Source: Bacteroidota bacterium (lineage in GTDB: Bacteria > Bacteroidota > Bacteroidia > UBA4408). Taken from it: a stretch of DNA of 64,000 bases. Under the pieces are notes generated by a model. The model was not told the origin of the DNA and searched no databases. It saw nothing but the letters and a program-made list of their open reading frames with translations. The stretch covers positions 1-64,000 of the forward strand of contig JADKHO010000002.1 of NCBI GenBank assembly GCA_016721765.1, written 5' to 3'. This document shows, in pieces, positions 26,216 to 34,272 of this stretch. Each line of letters starts with the position of its first letter. The first letter of the stretch is position 1. Both the position numbers and the translations under genes were made by a program.

Positions 26216-26266
26216 ATAAGAATTTAATAGAAAATTAATGAAGTTGAAAACCGCTTGGATTCAAAT

Positions 26267-26887
26267 ATGCTAAAAAAGTATTTCATCTTAATATGCGTAT
26301 GTTGCGCACTATTATTGCTATTTATAGCAACCCGCTATTATCCCGGTGGCTCACAAGAAAATTCAAATTCTATTGGTTATGATTTTTCAAGCAATTATTT
26401 CTGTAATCTTTTTGGAGAGAAAGCGGTAAATGGTGCTGAGAATGCCTCACACTATTGGGCTATAGCTGGAATGCTATTTTTTTGTGTGGGATTTGCCTTG
26501 TTTTTTTATCGTTTTTCTAAAAAAATTCCCTTGGCAAAACCTTCAAAAATTATTCGCTTCACGGGTATTGGTGCCATGTGTTTTACACCATTAATTGCTA
26601 GTCCTTTGCATAATCAAATGGTTACCCTTTCAGGGACGCTTGAACTCATCAGCATGTTTTATATCACAGCACTAGTTTTCAAAACAAATCTCCATTTTTT
26701 TAAGGTACTTTCCGTAGTCACTTTACTTGTATATTATTGTTGCAACAGCATGTATTATTTCAGTTTCCAATTAGTTTATTTACCCATCATGCAGAAAGTG
26801 TTGCTCGGTTTTGTTTTAATTTGGATGTTGGGCTTGGAATATTTTACCAGTGCTGCAGATTTTATCCAACTAAAAAAGGAGGAATAG
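26267..26887 (+). CDS. multi-pass membrane protein (DUF998-like)
   Basis: About 206 aa from the ATG at 26267; a TTG 12 bp upstream is less likely. About six membrane helices are visible, beginning with FILICVCCALLLLFIATRY. The first loop carries YYPGGSQENSNSIGYDFSSNYFCNLFG, a pattern close to DUF998 membrane proteins, whose function is unknown. Two later helices contain polar residues (HNQMVTLSGTLELISMFY). No neighbours suggest a role. Confidence 0.65.
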   Translation: MLKKYFILICVCCALLLLFIATRYYPGGSQENSNSIGYDFSSNYFCNLFGEKAVNGAENASHYWAIAGMLFFCVGFALFFYRFSKKIPLAKPSKIIRFTGIGAMCFTPLIASPLHNQMVTLSGTLELISMFYITALVFKTNLHFFKVLSVVTLLVYYCCNSMYYFSFQLVYLPIMQKVLLGFVLIWMLGLEYFTSAADFIQLKKEE

Positions 26888-26992
26888 TTAAATTACCTCC
26901 TAATCGCTTTTTCTTACTACTTATTTTAATGGAAACTTTAGCAGTTAAATAGGAAAGTGACCCCGTTTATATAGTGCTAATGATTGCCCATA

Positions 26993-28186
26993 CTAAGGGC
27001 TTTCATCAAACATAATTTCATCTGAACTACCTATTTTAAAAGGCTTTTCAATGGGCAAGGTAAAATAAAAGGAGGAACCTTCACCTTCTACACTTTCCAC
27101 CCAAATTTCACCGGCATTCTTTTCTAAAAATCCCTTCACCAAGAGTAATCCAATTCCCGCCCCCTTATCTTGCTTTCGTGCCTCACTCAGCGCTTTGACT
27201 TGAGGAGCAAACAATTTTTCTTGCATTTCTTTGGAAATTCCAATTCCGGTGTCCTTTATCTGAACAATTATTTTCTCTTCTGTTCGTTTGGTAGTTACTG
27301 TAATATCACCACCTTTTTCAGTATGTTTAATAGCATTTGAAACAATGTTTTGAATGATTGAAATAAGCATTTTACTATCTGCAAAGACACTTGTATTTGC
27401 TTCAATTTCGTGATGCAGGTTTATTGCTTTAACGGACGCAGTATCACTCAAATTTTCGAAAACTTTATCAACATAGTGTGCCAGCTCAATTTGGCTTGGA
27501 TTAAATACTTCTGAGGCATATTTTATGCGCGCCCATTCTACCAAATAGTCCAGCATATCCAGCTCATCTGTGGAGGATTTATATAACATATCCAGCATTT
27601 CCTGTACTTTTTCGGGATCCATTTTTTTAAAATGTGATTTCAAGTATTTTGCTGTTCCTATAATTGCGGATAAAGGACTTCTTAAATCAAGCGAAAGAAT
27701 GGCCAATACACTTTCCTTGTGCGTATTGAGTTCCTCCAACTCTTTCATGTATTTTTTTATGGCATCTTCCGATTTTTTTCTTTCTGTTAAATCACGGAGA
27801 ATCTTAACAAATCCCAGCATCTCACCATTTATCCCGGTAAGCGGAAAAACTAAACCGTAGGCATAAAATGTACTTTTATCTTTAGCAATATGCCAGCGGT
27901 TATCAGTAGCTCTGCCTTCCTTTAATGCGGTTTGAATTTCTTTATTTGGAATTTCATTTTTTATATCTTCTTCGGTAAAAATTAAATTAAAGTGTTCGCC
28001 AATCACTTCATCGGTTTCATACCCAAATATTTTAACAGCTCCGGAACTCCAGCTATTAATGATAAAATCGTTATCCAACGTAAAAATGGAATAATCTTGT
28101 AAGCTATCAATAATTTGACTGTAAAACTCAGCCGTTGGGATGTACTTGTTTTTTAATATTTTGGGATTTGATTTTTCGTTTTCCAT
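26993..28186 (-). CDS. PAS-domain histidine kinase lacking the phosphoacceptor histidine
   Basis: A 397-aa cytoplasmic protein with a PAS domain (about 18-135, ending GFVKILRDLTERKKSED), a DHp-like helix pair and a HATPase domain (about 270-385). The H-box reads AILSLDLRSPLSAIIG: Leu166 (codon CTT, 27689-27691) stands where the phosphorylated His is found in the usual SHDLRSPL. The N box (QNIVSNAIKHT), G1 (IKDTGIGIS) and G2 (GAGIGLLLVKGF) boxes look intact. It may be a non-phosphorylatable pseudokinase or act on a partner kinase. No response regulator lies next to it. A TTG-N21-TATGTTTG promoter is upstream. Confidence 0.85.
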   Translation of the reverse strand: MENEKSNPKILKNKYIPTAEFYSQIIDSLQDYSIFTLDNDFIINSWSSGAVKIFGYETDEVIGEHFNLIFTEEDIKNEIPNKEIQTALKEGRATDNRWHIAKDKSTFYAYGLVFPLTGINGEMLGFVKILRDLTERKKSEDAIKKYMKELEELNTHKESVLAILSLDLRSPLSAIIGTAKYLKSHFKKMDPEKVQEMLDMLYKSSTDELDMLDYLVEWARIKYASEVFNPSQIELAHYVDKVFENLSDTASVKAINLHHEIEANTSVFADSKMLISIIQNIVSNAIKHTEKGGDITVTTKRTEEKIIVQIKDTGIGISKEMQEKLFAPQVKALSEARKQDKGAGIGLLLVKGFLEKNAGEIWVESVEGEGSSFYFTLPIEKPFKIGSSDEIMFDESP

Positions 28187-28247
28187 TCGTTTTGAAACTA
28201 ATTTTCTTGAAGTATTATTTAATTCTTTTGCCTCAAGGATATTTGGA

Positions 28248-28279
28248 CAAACATAGGGTATTAATTACAACAAACTCAA
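28248..28279 (-). promoter_or_regulatory. promoter of the PAS kinase gene (TTG-N21-TATGTTTG)
   Basis: On the minus strand, TTG (28277-28279) and TATGTTTG (28248-28255) fit the Bacteroidota consensus with a 21-bp spacer, about 60 bp before the ATG at 28186. Confidence 0.5.
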
Positions 28280-28480
28280 AAGCATTTCCTAATGTTGATA
28301 GTCCTTTCCTGTGTTTCGGTTAAATCCGGGAAGGGAATTCTGGCAAATTAGGTGCTTTTGACTTGAAGAATCATCCTGCTTTTAAGATTCGTTTTAATTT
28401 TAAAATCAGGAAAGCGTGTTATATAGAGTAGTTATTAGAGGTATTAATTAGCCACATTCTTTTAGGTAGATTGCATTTTG

Positions 28481-30385
28481 TTACATCACACCATCCACAA
28501 AATACATATCAATTTCGCCTTTATTTTTGGCTTTTATTTTACCTCTATGGCTGCAAGCAAAAATATTTTTCACCAATTCGTAAGTGGTTTCAGAAATATT
28601 AACTCTGCCTGTTTCTCCGCTGCTTTCCATGCGGGAGGCAGTATTTACTGTATCGCCCCAAATGTCGTAGGCGAACTTTTTAATTCCAACTATACCGGCA
28701 ACAACAGGTCCTGTGTGTATTCCAAGACGTAATTCAAAATAGGGTTGGTTGAGTGCAATACGCTCTTGTTTGTTTCTCTCAATAAATTCAACCATTTCTA
28801 AACCTGCTTTTACCACATCAATGGGGTGCGTTGTATTAATAACGGGTAAGCCGCCGGCGCACATGTAGGCATCACCAATGGTTTTTATTTTTTCGATGCC
28901 GTATTTGGTAATGATGCGATCGAATTCGCTGTAGCAGAAATTAATTTCTTGCACCAATTCTTCTGCGCTAAGCAACTCACTGGCACGGGTAAAATTTTTA
29001 AAATCGGTAAATAAAACGGTAACACTGTCAAAACTTTTAGCTTTAGCAGCCCCTGTAGCCTTTAGTTCATCGGCGGTTTCAGATGGTAAAATATTTAAGA
29101 GTAAATCTTCACTGCGTTGTTTTTCTTTGGAGATGCGATTTCGTTGTTTAAAAAATACTGCGGCAAATAACAACACAATGGCAAATCCGCCAATAAAACT
29201 ATTGCGCACAATTTTTTGCTTACTGATTTCCTTTTGCTGCAAATTGATTTCGCCTTGCTTTTTTTCAATTTCAAAATTAAATAATAAGGTCCCTAATTTT
29301 TTATCGATGTCGATGTTGTATAAGGTATCCTTAATATCGGTGAGCAATGCCTGGTATTTAAATGCATTGCTAAAATCTTTCAACGCCGAATAAGAAAAAG
29401 CTAATCCTTCATACGATTTTTTTAATTCCAAATTCGCACCGATTTCATGGGCAATTATTTCGGCTTGTTGAAAATTTGTCAGTGCATCCTTAACATTTCC
29501 TTGGTGTTTGTAGGTATCGGCAATTCCTAATAAAGACTTGGCCATGTCCAATTTTGCTTCCAGTTTTTCTGCTATACTTAGCGCTTTTTGTTGGTAAACA
29601 AGAGCTTTGTCGTATTCTTTTCTTTTAGCATAAACTTGACCAATTAAATTTAACGCATAAGGCACATTCTCGGTTCCCTCATAAGCTTTTAAAGACTTCT
29701 CAAGATTTATCAACGCAAGTGAATCCTTGTTGCTTTTTAAATAAATTTCACCCAAATTTCCACTAATGGTACCTATTGCATCATTATCTAACATTACTTC
29801 GGCATAAGGCCATGCCTTTTCGTAATAATTTATGGCTTTGTCGTAAGTTGATGGCTTTTCGCCATAGATGGTTCCAATGTTAAGTAATACAGTCATGGTG
29901 CGCACGGAATCCTTAATCTCCTCAGCAATTTTTAATGCCTGCAGATATAAGTCCAGGGCTTTTTCATCATCTGCCTGATCGCGATAAATAACTCCAAGGT
30001 TACTGAGCATATTCGCAACTCCCTTTTTATCACCTGCCTTCTCATAAATTTTTTTGGAAAGCTCCCAATCGTTAAGCGCTTCCACGTATTGTCCCTTTTT
30101 ATAAAAGCCAATCCCCGAATTTTTTAATGCAAGTGCAACTCCTTTGGTAAAATTAATTTTTTCAGCTAGATCACGCGCTTTGTTGCTGGTTTGAATAGCT
30201 TCATCCGCATTGGTACTGAAGTAACTTTTGGCAAGAGTGTTAAGTGTATTTACTTTATTGGTGTCGTCGGGAAGTGACGCGATAACCTTTTTAAGACTAT
30301 CTATTTCTGAGTTTTGCGCACTTACCGCAGTCGATGAAAGTGCCAGTATTAATAGGAAGAAGAAACGGTAGTGCTTTTTTTTCAC
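28481..30385 (-). CDS. TPR-repeat membrane class III adenylate cyclase
   Basis: About 634 aa from a GTG at 30385, which begins a signal peptide (KKKHYRFFFLLILALSSTAVSAQ). An earlier TTG start at 30466 overlaps a TACATTTG promoter box and is unlikely. Tandem TPR repeats fill about 40-360, such as ALNDWELSKKIYEKAGDKKG. A membrane helix (SFIGGFAIVLLFAAVFF) follows, then the cyclase domain. Metal Asp residues are in VLFTDFKNFT and TIGDAYMCAGG, and base-selecting Lys (EKIKTIGDAY) and Asp (YDIWGDTVNTASRM) favour ATP over GTP. It should make cAMP in the cytoplasm in response to a periplasmic TPR-bound signal. No cAMP-binding regulator is nearby. Confidence 0.88.
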   Translation of the reverse strand: MKKKHYRFFFLLILALSSTAVSAQNSEIDSLKKVIASLPDDTNKVNTLNTLAKSYFSTNADEAIQTSNKARDLAEKINFTKGVALALKNSGIGFYKKGQYVEALNDWELSKKIYEKAGDKKGVANMLSNLGVIYRDQADDEKALDLYLQALKIAEEIKDSVRTMTVLLNIGTIYGEKPSTYDKAINYYEKAWPYAEVMLDNDAIGTISGNLGEIYLKSNKDSLALINLEKSLKAYEGTENVPYALNLIGQVYAKRKEYDKALVYQQKALSIAEKLEAKLDMAKSLLGIADTYKHQGNVKDALTNFQQAEIIAHEIGANLELKKSYEGLAFSYSALKDFSNAFKYQALLTDIKDTLYNIDIDKKLGTLLFNFEIEKKQGEINLQQKEISKQKIVRNSFIGGFAIVLLFAAVFFKQRNRISKEKQRSEDLLLNILPSETADELKATGAAKAKSFDSVTVLFTDFKNFTRASELLSAEELVQEINFCYSEFDRIITKYGIEKIKTIGDAYMCAGGLPVINTTHPIDVVKAGLEMVEFIERNKQERIALNQPYFELRLGIHTGPVVAGIVGIKKFAYDIWGDTVNTASRMESSGETGRVNISETTYELVKNIFACSHRGKIKAKNKGEIDMYFVDGVM

Positions 30386-30463
30386 TGCATGTTTGCTGAT
30401 TCGGTTTGTAAGGCTATCAAATTTTCTTTTAATTTTTATATGATTATGATAGCAGCTTGTGAA

Positions 30464-30471
30464 CAAATGTA
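30464..30471 (-). promoter_or_regulatory. -7 box of the adenylate cyclase gene
   Basis: The minus strand reads TACATTTG, matching TAnnTTTG, about 80 bp before the GTG start at 30385. It covers the alternative TTG start, which argues against that longer reading. No clear -33 TTG was found. Confidence 0.45.
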
Positions 30472-30511
30472 ATGACTTATTGTTTTATTTTTGAGATTAA
30501 TTTGATGGTAC

Positions 30512-31405
30512 TTATTTTTTCTCATCCTCCCAAATGATTGCGGCTATCTTCCAGCCATAGGGTGTTTTTTTATATTGAAAATATTTTTTACCCATTAGTT
30601 CAAAAGAACTGCCATTTAGTATTCCTGATTTTTTGTAATTACTATGTCGATGCGCTGTGGATTCGGTAATTTTTGTTTCACTACCTGTTTCCTTTTCTTC
30701 AAATTCAACTATAGTGCCATCACTGAGTAGCTTTTTACGCGGCTCTACAAAAGAGCCAAGGTTGAATTTTTCTTCTTGCAAACCATCTTTCTTAATTATT
30801 TCTATATTTTTTAAACACAAACTGTATAGGTCTTCGAGTTTTGCTTGCCTCTTGTATTTATTGGTGAACAGGCTATAAAAAGTTTCGGTAATATGCTCTA
30901 TTTCCAGTGTATCGGCTGTTGCTGAATATAAGAGTAGCGATTCATTTTCAACACGTATTTCTTTGTTAAAAAATAATCCTAATTTCTTAAGCAAGCGAAT
31001 CGAGGCTTCATTTGTAGCCAGTGTGGTAGCAAAAAGCTGTGTGATTGAATTATTATTTAAGAGTTGCAACAGTACTACACGTGCGGCTTCATAGGCATAC
31101 CCCTTTCCATAAAATTGCGGAAGAAATGCAAAGCCTATATCAGGATGTTCCAGGTAGTCTCTTTTTATTAAAGTTATTACACCAATGGATTCAAGGCTTT
31201 CGTTTAATTTTACTACCCAATAGGTATTGGCAGGATTGTCGAGAATCCGCTGAATATAACCCAATGCATTACCTAAACTATTGATATTACGGTTGCCAAT
31301 AAATTTTATCCAATCGGGTGTATTCACCAATTCAAAAATAAAAGCTGTATCGCCTGTGCTTAGCGGGTGCAGCTGCAGCCGGGTGCTTTTTAGCGAAGTT
31401 TGCAA
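30512..31405 (-). CDS. GNAT acetyltransferase with C-terminal NTF2-like-looking domain
   Basis: A 297-aa two-part protein. Residues 1-165 form a RimJ-type GNAT domain: LHPLSTGDTAFIFELVNTPDW, then IGFAFLPQFYGKGYAYEAARV (acetyl-CoA binding), then TNEASIRLLKKLGLFF. Residues about 170-297 are a separate alpha-beta unit (ETFYSLFTNKYK onward, then LLSDGTIVEFEEK and KKTPYGWKIAAIIWED) whose layout resembles SnoaL/NTF2-like domains, ending in a WKIAAIIWEDE strand typical of that fold. The second assignment is an inference from pattern only. The gene is 8 bp downstream of gcvT on the same strand. Confidence 0.75.
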   Translation of the reverse strand: MQTSLKSTRLQLHPLSTGDTAFIFELVNTPDWIKFIGNRNINSLGNALGYIQRILDNPANTYWVVKLNESLESIGVITLIKRDYLEHPDIGFAFLPQFYGKGYAYEAARVVLLQLLNNNSITQLFATTLATNEASIRLLKKLGLFFNKEIRVENESLLLYSATADTLEIEHITETFYSLFTNKYKRQAKLEDLYSLCLKNIEIIKKDGLQEEKFNLGSFVEPRKKLLSDGTIVEFEEKETGSETKITESTAHRHSNYKKSGILNGSSFELMGKKYFQYKKTPYGWKIAAIIWEDEKK

Positions 31406-31413
31406 GGCAACGA

Positions 31414-32496
31414 TTACTTTTTATAAAATGGTATTTTAACTACTTGTGCTTTAATTAATTTTTCGCGGATGTCGATAAAAATTTCTGAACCTGCTTTAGC
31501 AAATGCTGGTGCTACGTAACCCATTCCAATTGCTTTTCCAAGTGATGGTGACTGTGTGCCGGAAGTTACCTTTCCAATTATAGCACCTGATGCATCCTTA
31601 ATCAAGTAATCATGTCTAGGAATACCGCGGTCAATCATTTCAAAACCTACCAATTTCGATGCAACACCCTGCTCTTTTTGTGCCAGTAAGGCTTTACTAT
31701 TTGTAAACTCTTTCGTGAATTTTGTTATCCAACCCAAACCTGCTTCAATGGGAGACGTGCTGTCATTAATATCGTTGCCATATAAGCAAAAACCCATTTC
31801 CAAACGAAGCGTATCGCGCGCGCCAAGTCCAACGGGAGCAATACCAAATTCTTTCCCGGCGTCAAAAATGGCTTTCCAAATTTTATCGGCATGCTGATTC
31901 TCAAAATACACTTCAAATCCTCCGGCACCGGTATATCCTGTGGCAGAAACCAATACATTGTCAACACCTGCGAAAGTACCCTTCGCAAAGGTATAATAGA
32001 CCATGTCTTTTAAATTCATGTCGGTTAATTTTTGCAAGGCTTCAACCGCTTTAGGTCCTTGAACAGCAAGCAGAGAAGTCTTTTCAGAAATATTATGCAT
32101 TTCCACATTTTTGGAATTGAATTTTGTAATCCAGTTCCAGTCTTTTTCAATATTGGATGCATTTACAACTAACATGTAGGTTTTGGCATCGATACGATAG
32201 ACTAATAAATCATCCACAATTCCTCCTGTTTCATTCGGAAAACAAGAGTATTGAACTTTCCCATCGGTGAGTAACGCTGCATCATTACTCGTTACACGCT
32301 GAATTAAATCAAGGGCATTTTCGCCTTTTAAAATAAATTCGCCCATATGGCTTACGTCGAATACACCCACCGCATTGCGCACACACTCGTGCTCAGAATT
32401 GATTCCTGCATAAGAAACGGGCATATTGTATCCGGCAAAGGGAACCATTTTGGCACCAAGTGCAATGTGTGTTTGTGTGAGGGCTGTATCTTTCAT
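31414..32496 (-). CDS. gcvT: aminomethyltransferase, glycine cleavage T protein
   Basis: A 360-aa tetrahydrofolate-dependent enzyme that takes the aminomethyl group from the H protein, releasing ammonia and forming methylene-THF. The ATG at 32496 gives the standard start MKDTALTQTHIALGAKMVPFAGYNMPV; a longer frame to 32613 crosses a promoter-like TATCTTTG at 32515-32522 and is rejected. Family blocks seen are FDVSHMGEFILKG, SATGYTGAGGFEVYFEN and GLGARDTLRLEMGFCLYGND. The H and P protein genes are not adjacent, which is common in this phylum. Confidence 0.95.
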   Translation of the reverse strand: MKDTALTQTHIALGAKMVPFAGYNMPVSYAGINSEHECVRNAVGVFDVSHMGEFILKGENALDLIQRVTSNDAALLTDGKVQYSCFPNETGGIVDDLLVYRIDAKTYMLVVNASNIEKDWNWITKFNSKNVEMHNISEKTSLLAVQGPKAVEALQKLTDMNLKDMVYYTFAKGTFAGVDNVLVSATGYTGAGGFEVYFENQHADKIWKAIFDAGKEFGIAPVGLGARDTLRLEMGFCLYGNDINDSTSPIEAGLGWITKFTKEFTNSKALLAQKEQGVASKLVGFEMIDRGIPRHDYLIKDASGAIIGKVTSGTQSPSLGKAIGMGYVAPAFAKAGSEIFIDIREKLIKAQVVKIPFYKK

Positions 32497-32514
32497 GTTA
32501 TTGTTTTTGTGGCG

Positions 32515-32522
32515 CAAAGATA
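32515..32522 (-). promoter_or_regulatory. -7 box of gcvT
   Basis: The minus strand reads TATCTTTG, a match to TAnnTTTG, 18 bp upstream of the gcvT ATG. No -33 TTG at the usual spacing was found. Confidence 0.45.
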
Positions 32523-32635
32523 TAAATTGAAGGAAAAGAAACGTAGCATTTTTTTTAATGTAGAATTGTTTTAAGTTTATTGATGAAGCCTTAATCTTCA
32601 CTTCAAATTTCACTCAAAAAGACGATAAAAGATGT

Positions 32636-32666
32636 TTGTTACTGTTTTTTTGACGGGCTATTTTTG
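32636..32666 (+). promoter_or_regulatory. promoter of the RAYT/IS200-type transposase gene
   Basis: TTG at 32636-32638 and TATTTTTG at 32659-32666 are separated by 20 bp, close to the Bacteroidota consensus. The ATG follows at 32682, 15 bp after the -7 box. Confidence 0.55.
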
Positions 32667-32681
32667 CCATAAAATTTTTTC

Positions 32682-33146
32682 ATGGCAGGATCATATTCCC
32701 AAATTTATATACAAATTGTTTTTGCTGTTAAATGCAGAGAATGTTTAATTGATGCTGTATGGGAGGAAAGGCTGTACAAATTCATCACAGGCCTTCTTCA
32801 AAATAAGGGTCAAAAAATGTTGGCCATAAATGGGATGCCCGACCATATACATATTTTTATAGGTATGCGGCCATCAATTTGTTTGTCGGATTTGGTTAGA
32901 GAAATAAAAAAATCTTCGAATGAGTTTATAAACGAAAATCTGCTCTCTCAACGTAGTTTTTCCTGGCAAAAGGGCTTTGGCGCATTTTCTTACAGTCATT
33001 CGAGTATTGGGAATGTAATAAGATATATACAAAATCAAAAGGATCATCACCGAAAACAATCGTTTAGAAACGAATACACGGAGTTTCTAAAAAAATTTGA
33101 TGTAACCTATGAAGACCAGTACCTTTTTGATTGGTTGGAACGTTGA
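32682..33146 (+). CDS. IS200/IS605-type Y1 transposase, REP-associated (RAYT-like)
   Basis: A 154-aa HUH single-stranded DNA transposase that nicks and joins DNA through a tyrosine. The HUH pair is His55 and His57 in MPDHIHIFIG, and the nucleophile is Tyr115 in VIRYIQNQKDHH. The start MAGSYSQIYIQIVFAVK matches the widespread Bacteroidota version of this family, and the ending TYEDQYLFDWLER is also typical. No TnpB partner gene and no flanking IS200 ends are visible. Directly downstream lies an array of short palindromes (33270-33966), the arrangement expected for a RAYT domesticated with its REP substrates. It has its own promoter. Confidence 0.88.
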   Translation: MAGSYSQIYIQIVFAVKCRECLIDAVWEERLYKFITGLLQNKGQKMLAINGMPDHIHIFIGMRPSICLSDLVREIKKSSNEFINENLLSQRSFSWQKGFGAFSYSHSSIGNVIRYIQNQKDHHRKQSFRNEYTEFLKKFDVTYEDQYLFDWLER

Positions 33147-33269
33147 GTGCTATATAGTATAATTACTCCAAATCCTTTACGATTAATAAGAGCTACGGTT
33201 TTTTATTTTAATGTTTTCGAATTCGATGATGACTTTGTACGATGCTGTCTGCATCGTGTTTACTCGGCT

Positions 33270-33966
33270 TTGCTTGGTTATAGAGGTGGGATGTCTTTGA
33301 CATCCTTTTGATTCGTGTTTTGGTTATAGGGGTGTGATGTCTTTGACATCCTTTTTGATTCGTGTTTTGGTTATAGAGGTGGGATGTTTTTGACATCCTT
33401 ATGATTCGTGTTTTGGTTATAGGGATGGGATTTCATTGACATCCTTTTTGATTCGTGTTTTGGTTATAGAGGTGTGATGTCTTTGACATCCTTTTGATTC
33501 GTGTTTTGGTTATAGGGGTGTGATGTTTTTGACATCCTTTTTGATTGTGTTTTGGTTATAAGGGTGGGATGTTTTTGACATCCTTTTTGATCGTGTTTTG
33601 GTTATAGAGGTGGGATGTCATTGACATCCTTTTGATTCGTGTTTTGGTTATAGGGGTGGGATGTTTTTGACTTCCTTTTTGTTCGTGTTTTGGTTATAGA
33701 CGTGTGATGTCTTTGACATCCATTTGATTCGTGTTTTGGTTATAGGGGTGGGATGTTTTTGACATCCTTTTTGATTGTGTTTTGGTTATAGGGGTGTGAT
33801 GTCTTTGACATCCTTTTGATTCGTGTTTTGGTTATTGGGGTGGGATTTCTTTGACATCCTTTTTGATTCGTGTTTTGGTTATAGGGGTGTGATGTCTTTG
33901 ACATCTATCTTGATTTGTGTTTTGGTTTGGTTATAGAGGTGTGATGTCTTTGACATCTATTTTGTT
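33270..33966. repeat. tandem array of about fifteen 46-bp units, each with a short palindrome
   Basis: The GACATC part of successive units starts at 33299, 33345, 33392, 33438, 33485, 33531, 33577, 33623, 33669, 33715, 33761, 33807, 33853, 33900 and 33952: a nearly constant 46-47-bp period with one longer last step. The core is GGATGTCTTTGACATCC, a 7-bp stem with a 3-nt loop. It is joined by a conserved linker containing CGTGTTTTGGTTATAG. Substitutions occur mainly in the loop and the first two core bases (GG or GT). There are no unique spacers, so this is not a CRISPR array. Confidence 0.92.
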
Positions 33967-34069
33967 TTTTATTTTTGAAAGAATGCTTGCATTAAATTTA
34001 TTGTTTGCAGTAAAAGTGCAAAGTTCACATTGTTATGTATGATGACTTGTAGATTGGACGCCTGTATGT

Positions 34070-34132
34070 GATGCTGAAAGCATCCCACATTTATGGAATA
34101 GTGTGTCATTTTTTTTTGATGCTGAAAGCATC
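34070..34132. repeat. two copies of the palindrome GATGCTGAAAGCATC
   Basis: Identical 15-nt palindromes lie at 34070-34084 and 34118-34132 (6-bp stem, GAA loop). They share the GATG...CATC ends with the array core and with GATGCTGTCTGCATC at 33241-33255, so all look like variants of one hairpin family beside the transposase. Confidence 0.7.
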
Positions 34133-34272
34133 ATACTTATAAACTCAAATGGAATCGAAAGATTTGATGTTGCATGAATTCAATCATTGAGTTCATTAAA
34201 ATATGAAGAAACAAAAGTTCTTTTATTTATGAAATTAGATTCCATGCATAAATTATAATGAATCTTAACTTT

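Larger units (their letters stand above)
33147..34272. other. 1.1-kb gene-free region dominated by palindrome repeats
   Basis: No credible coding gene is present. The region contains one GATGCTGTCTGCATC palindrome (33241-33255), the 15-unit 46-bp array (33270-33966) and two copies of GATGCTGAAAGCATC (34070-34084, 34118-34132). The remaining sequence is AT-rich and unremarkable. Confidence 0.8.

Noticed and set aside
30386..30466. Longer N-terminus for the adenylate cyclase starting at a TTG
   Set aside because: The TTG lies inside a TACATTTG promoter box, and a GTG at 30385 starts a clean signal peptide.
32497..32613. Longer gcvT N-terminus
   Set aside because: It crosses a TATCTTTG promoter box and the added residues do not match the family; the ATG at 32496 gives the standard start.
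33208..33396. Small minus-strand ORF reading through the palindrome repeats
   Set aside because: It consists of translated repeat units, and the 46-bp period is not a multiple of three, so the frame is not kept across the array.
33270..33966. Possible CRISPR array
   Set aside because: Units are conserved throughout the full 46 bp, with no unique spacers, and no cas genes are present. It is a tandem palindrome repeat.
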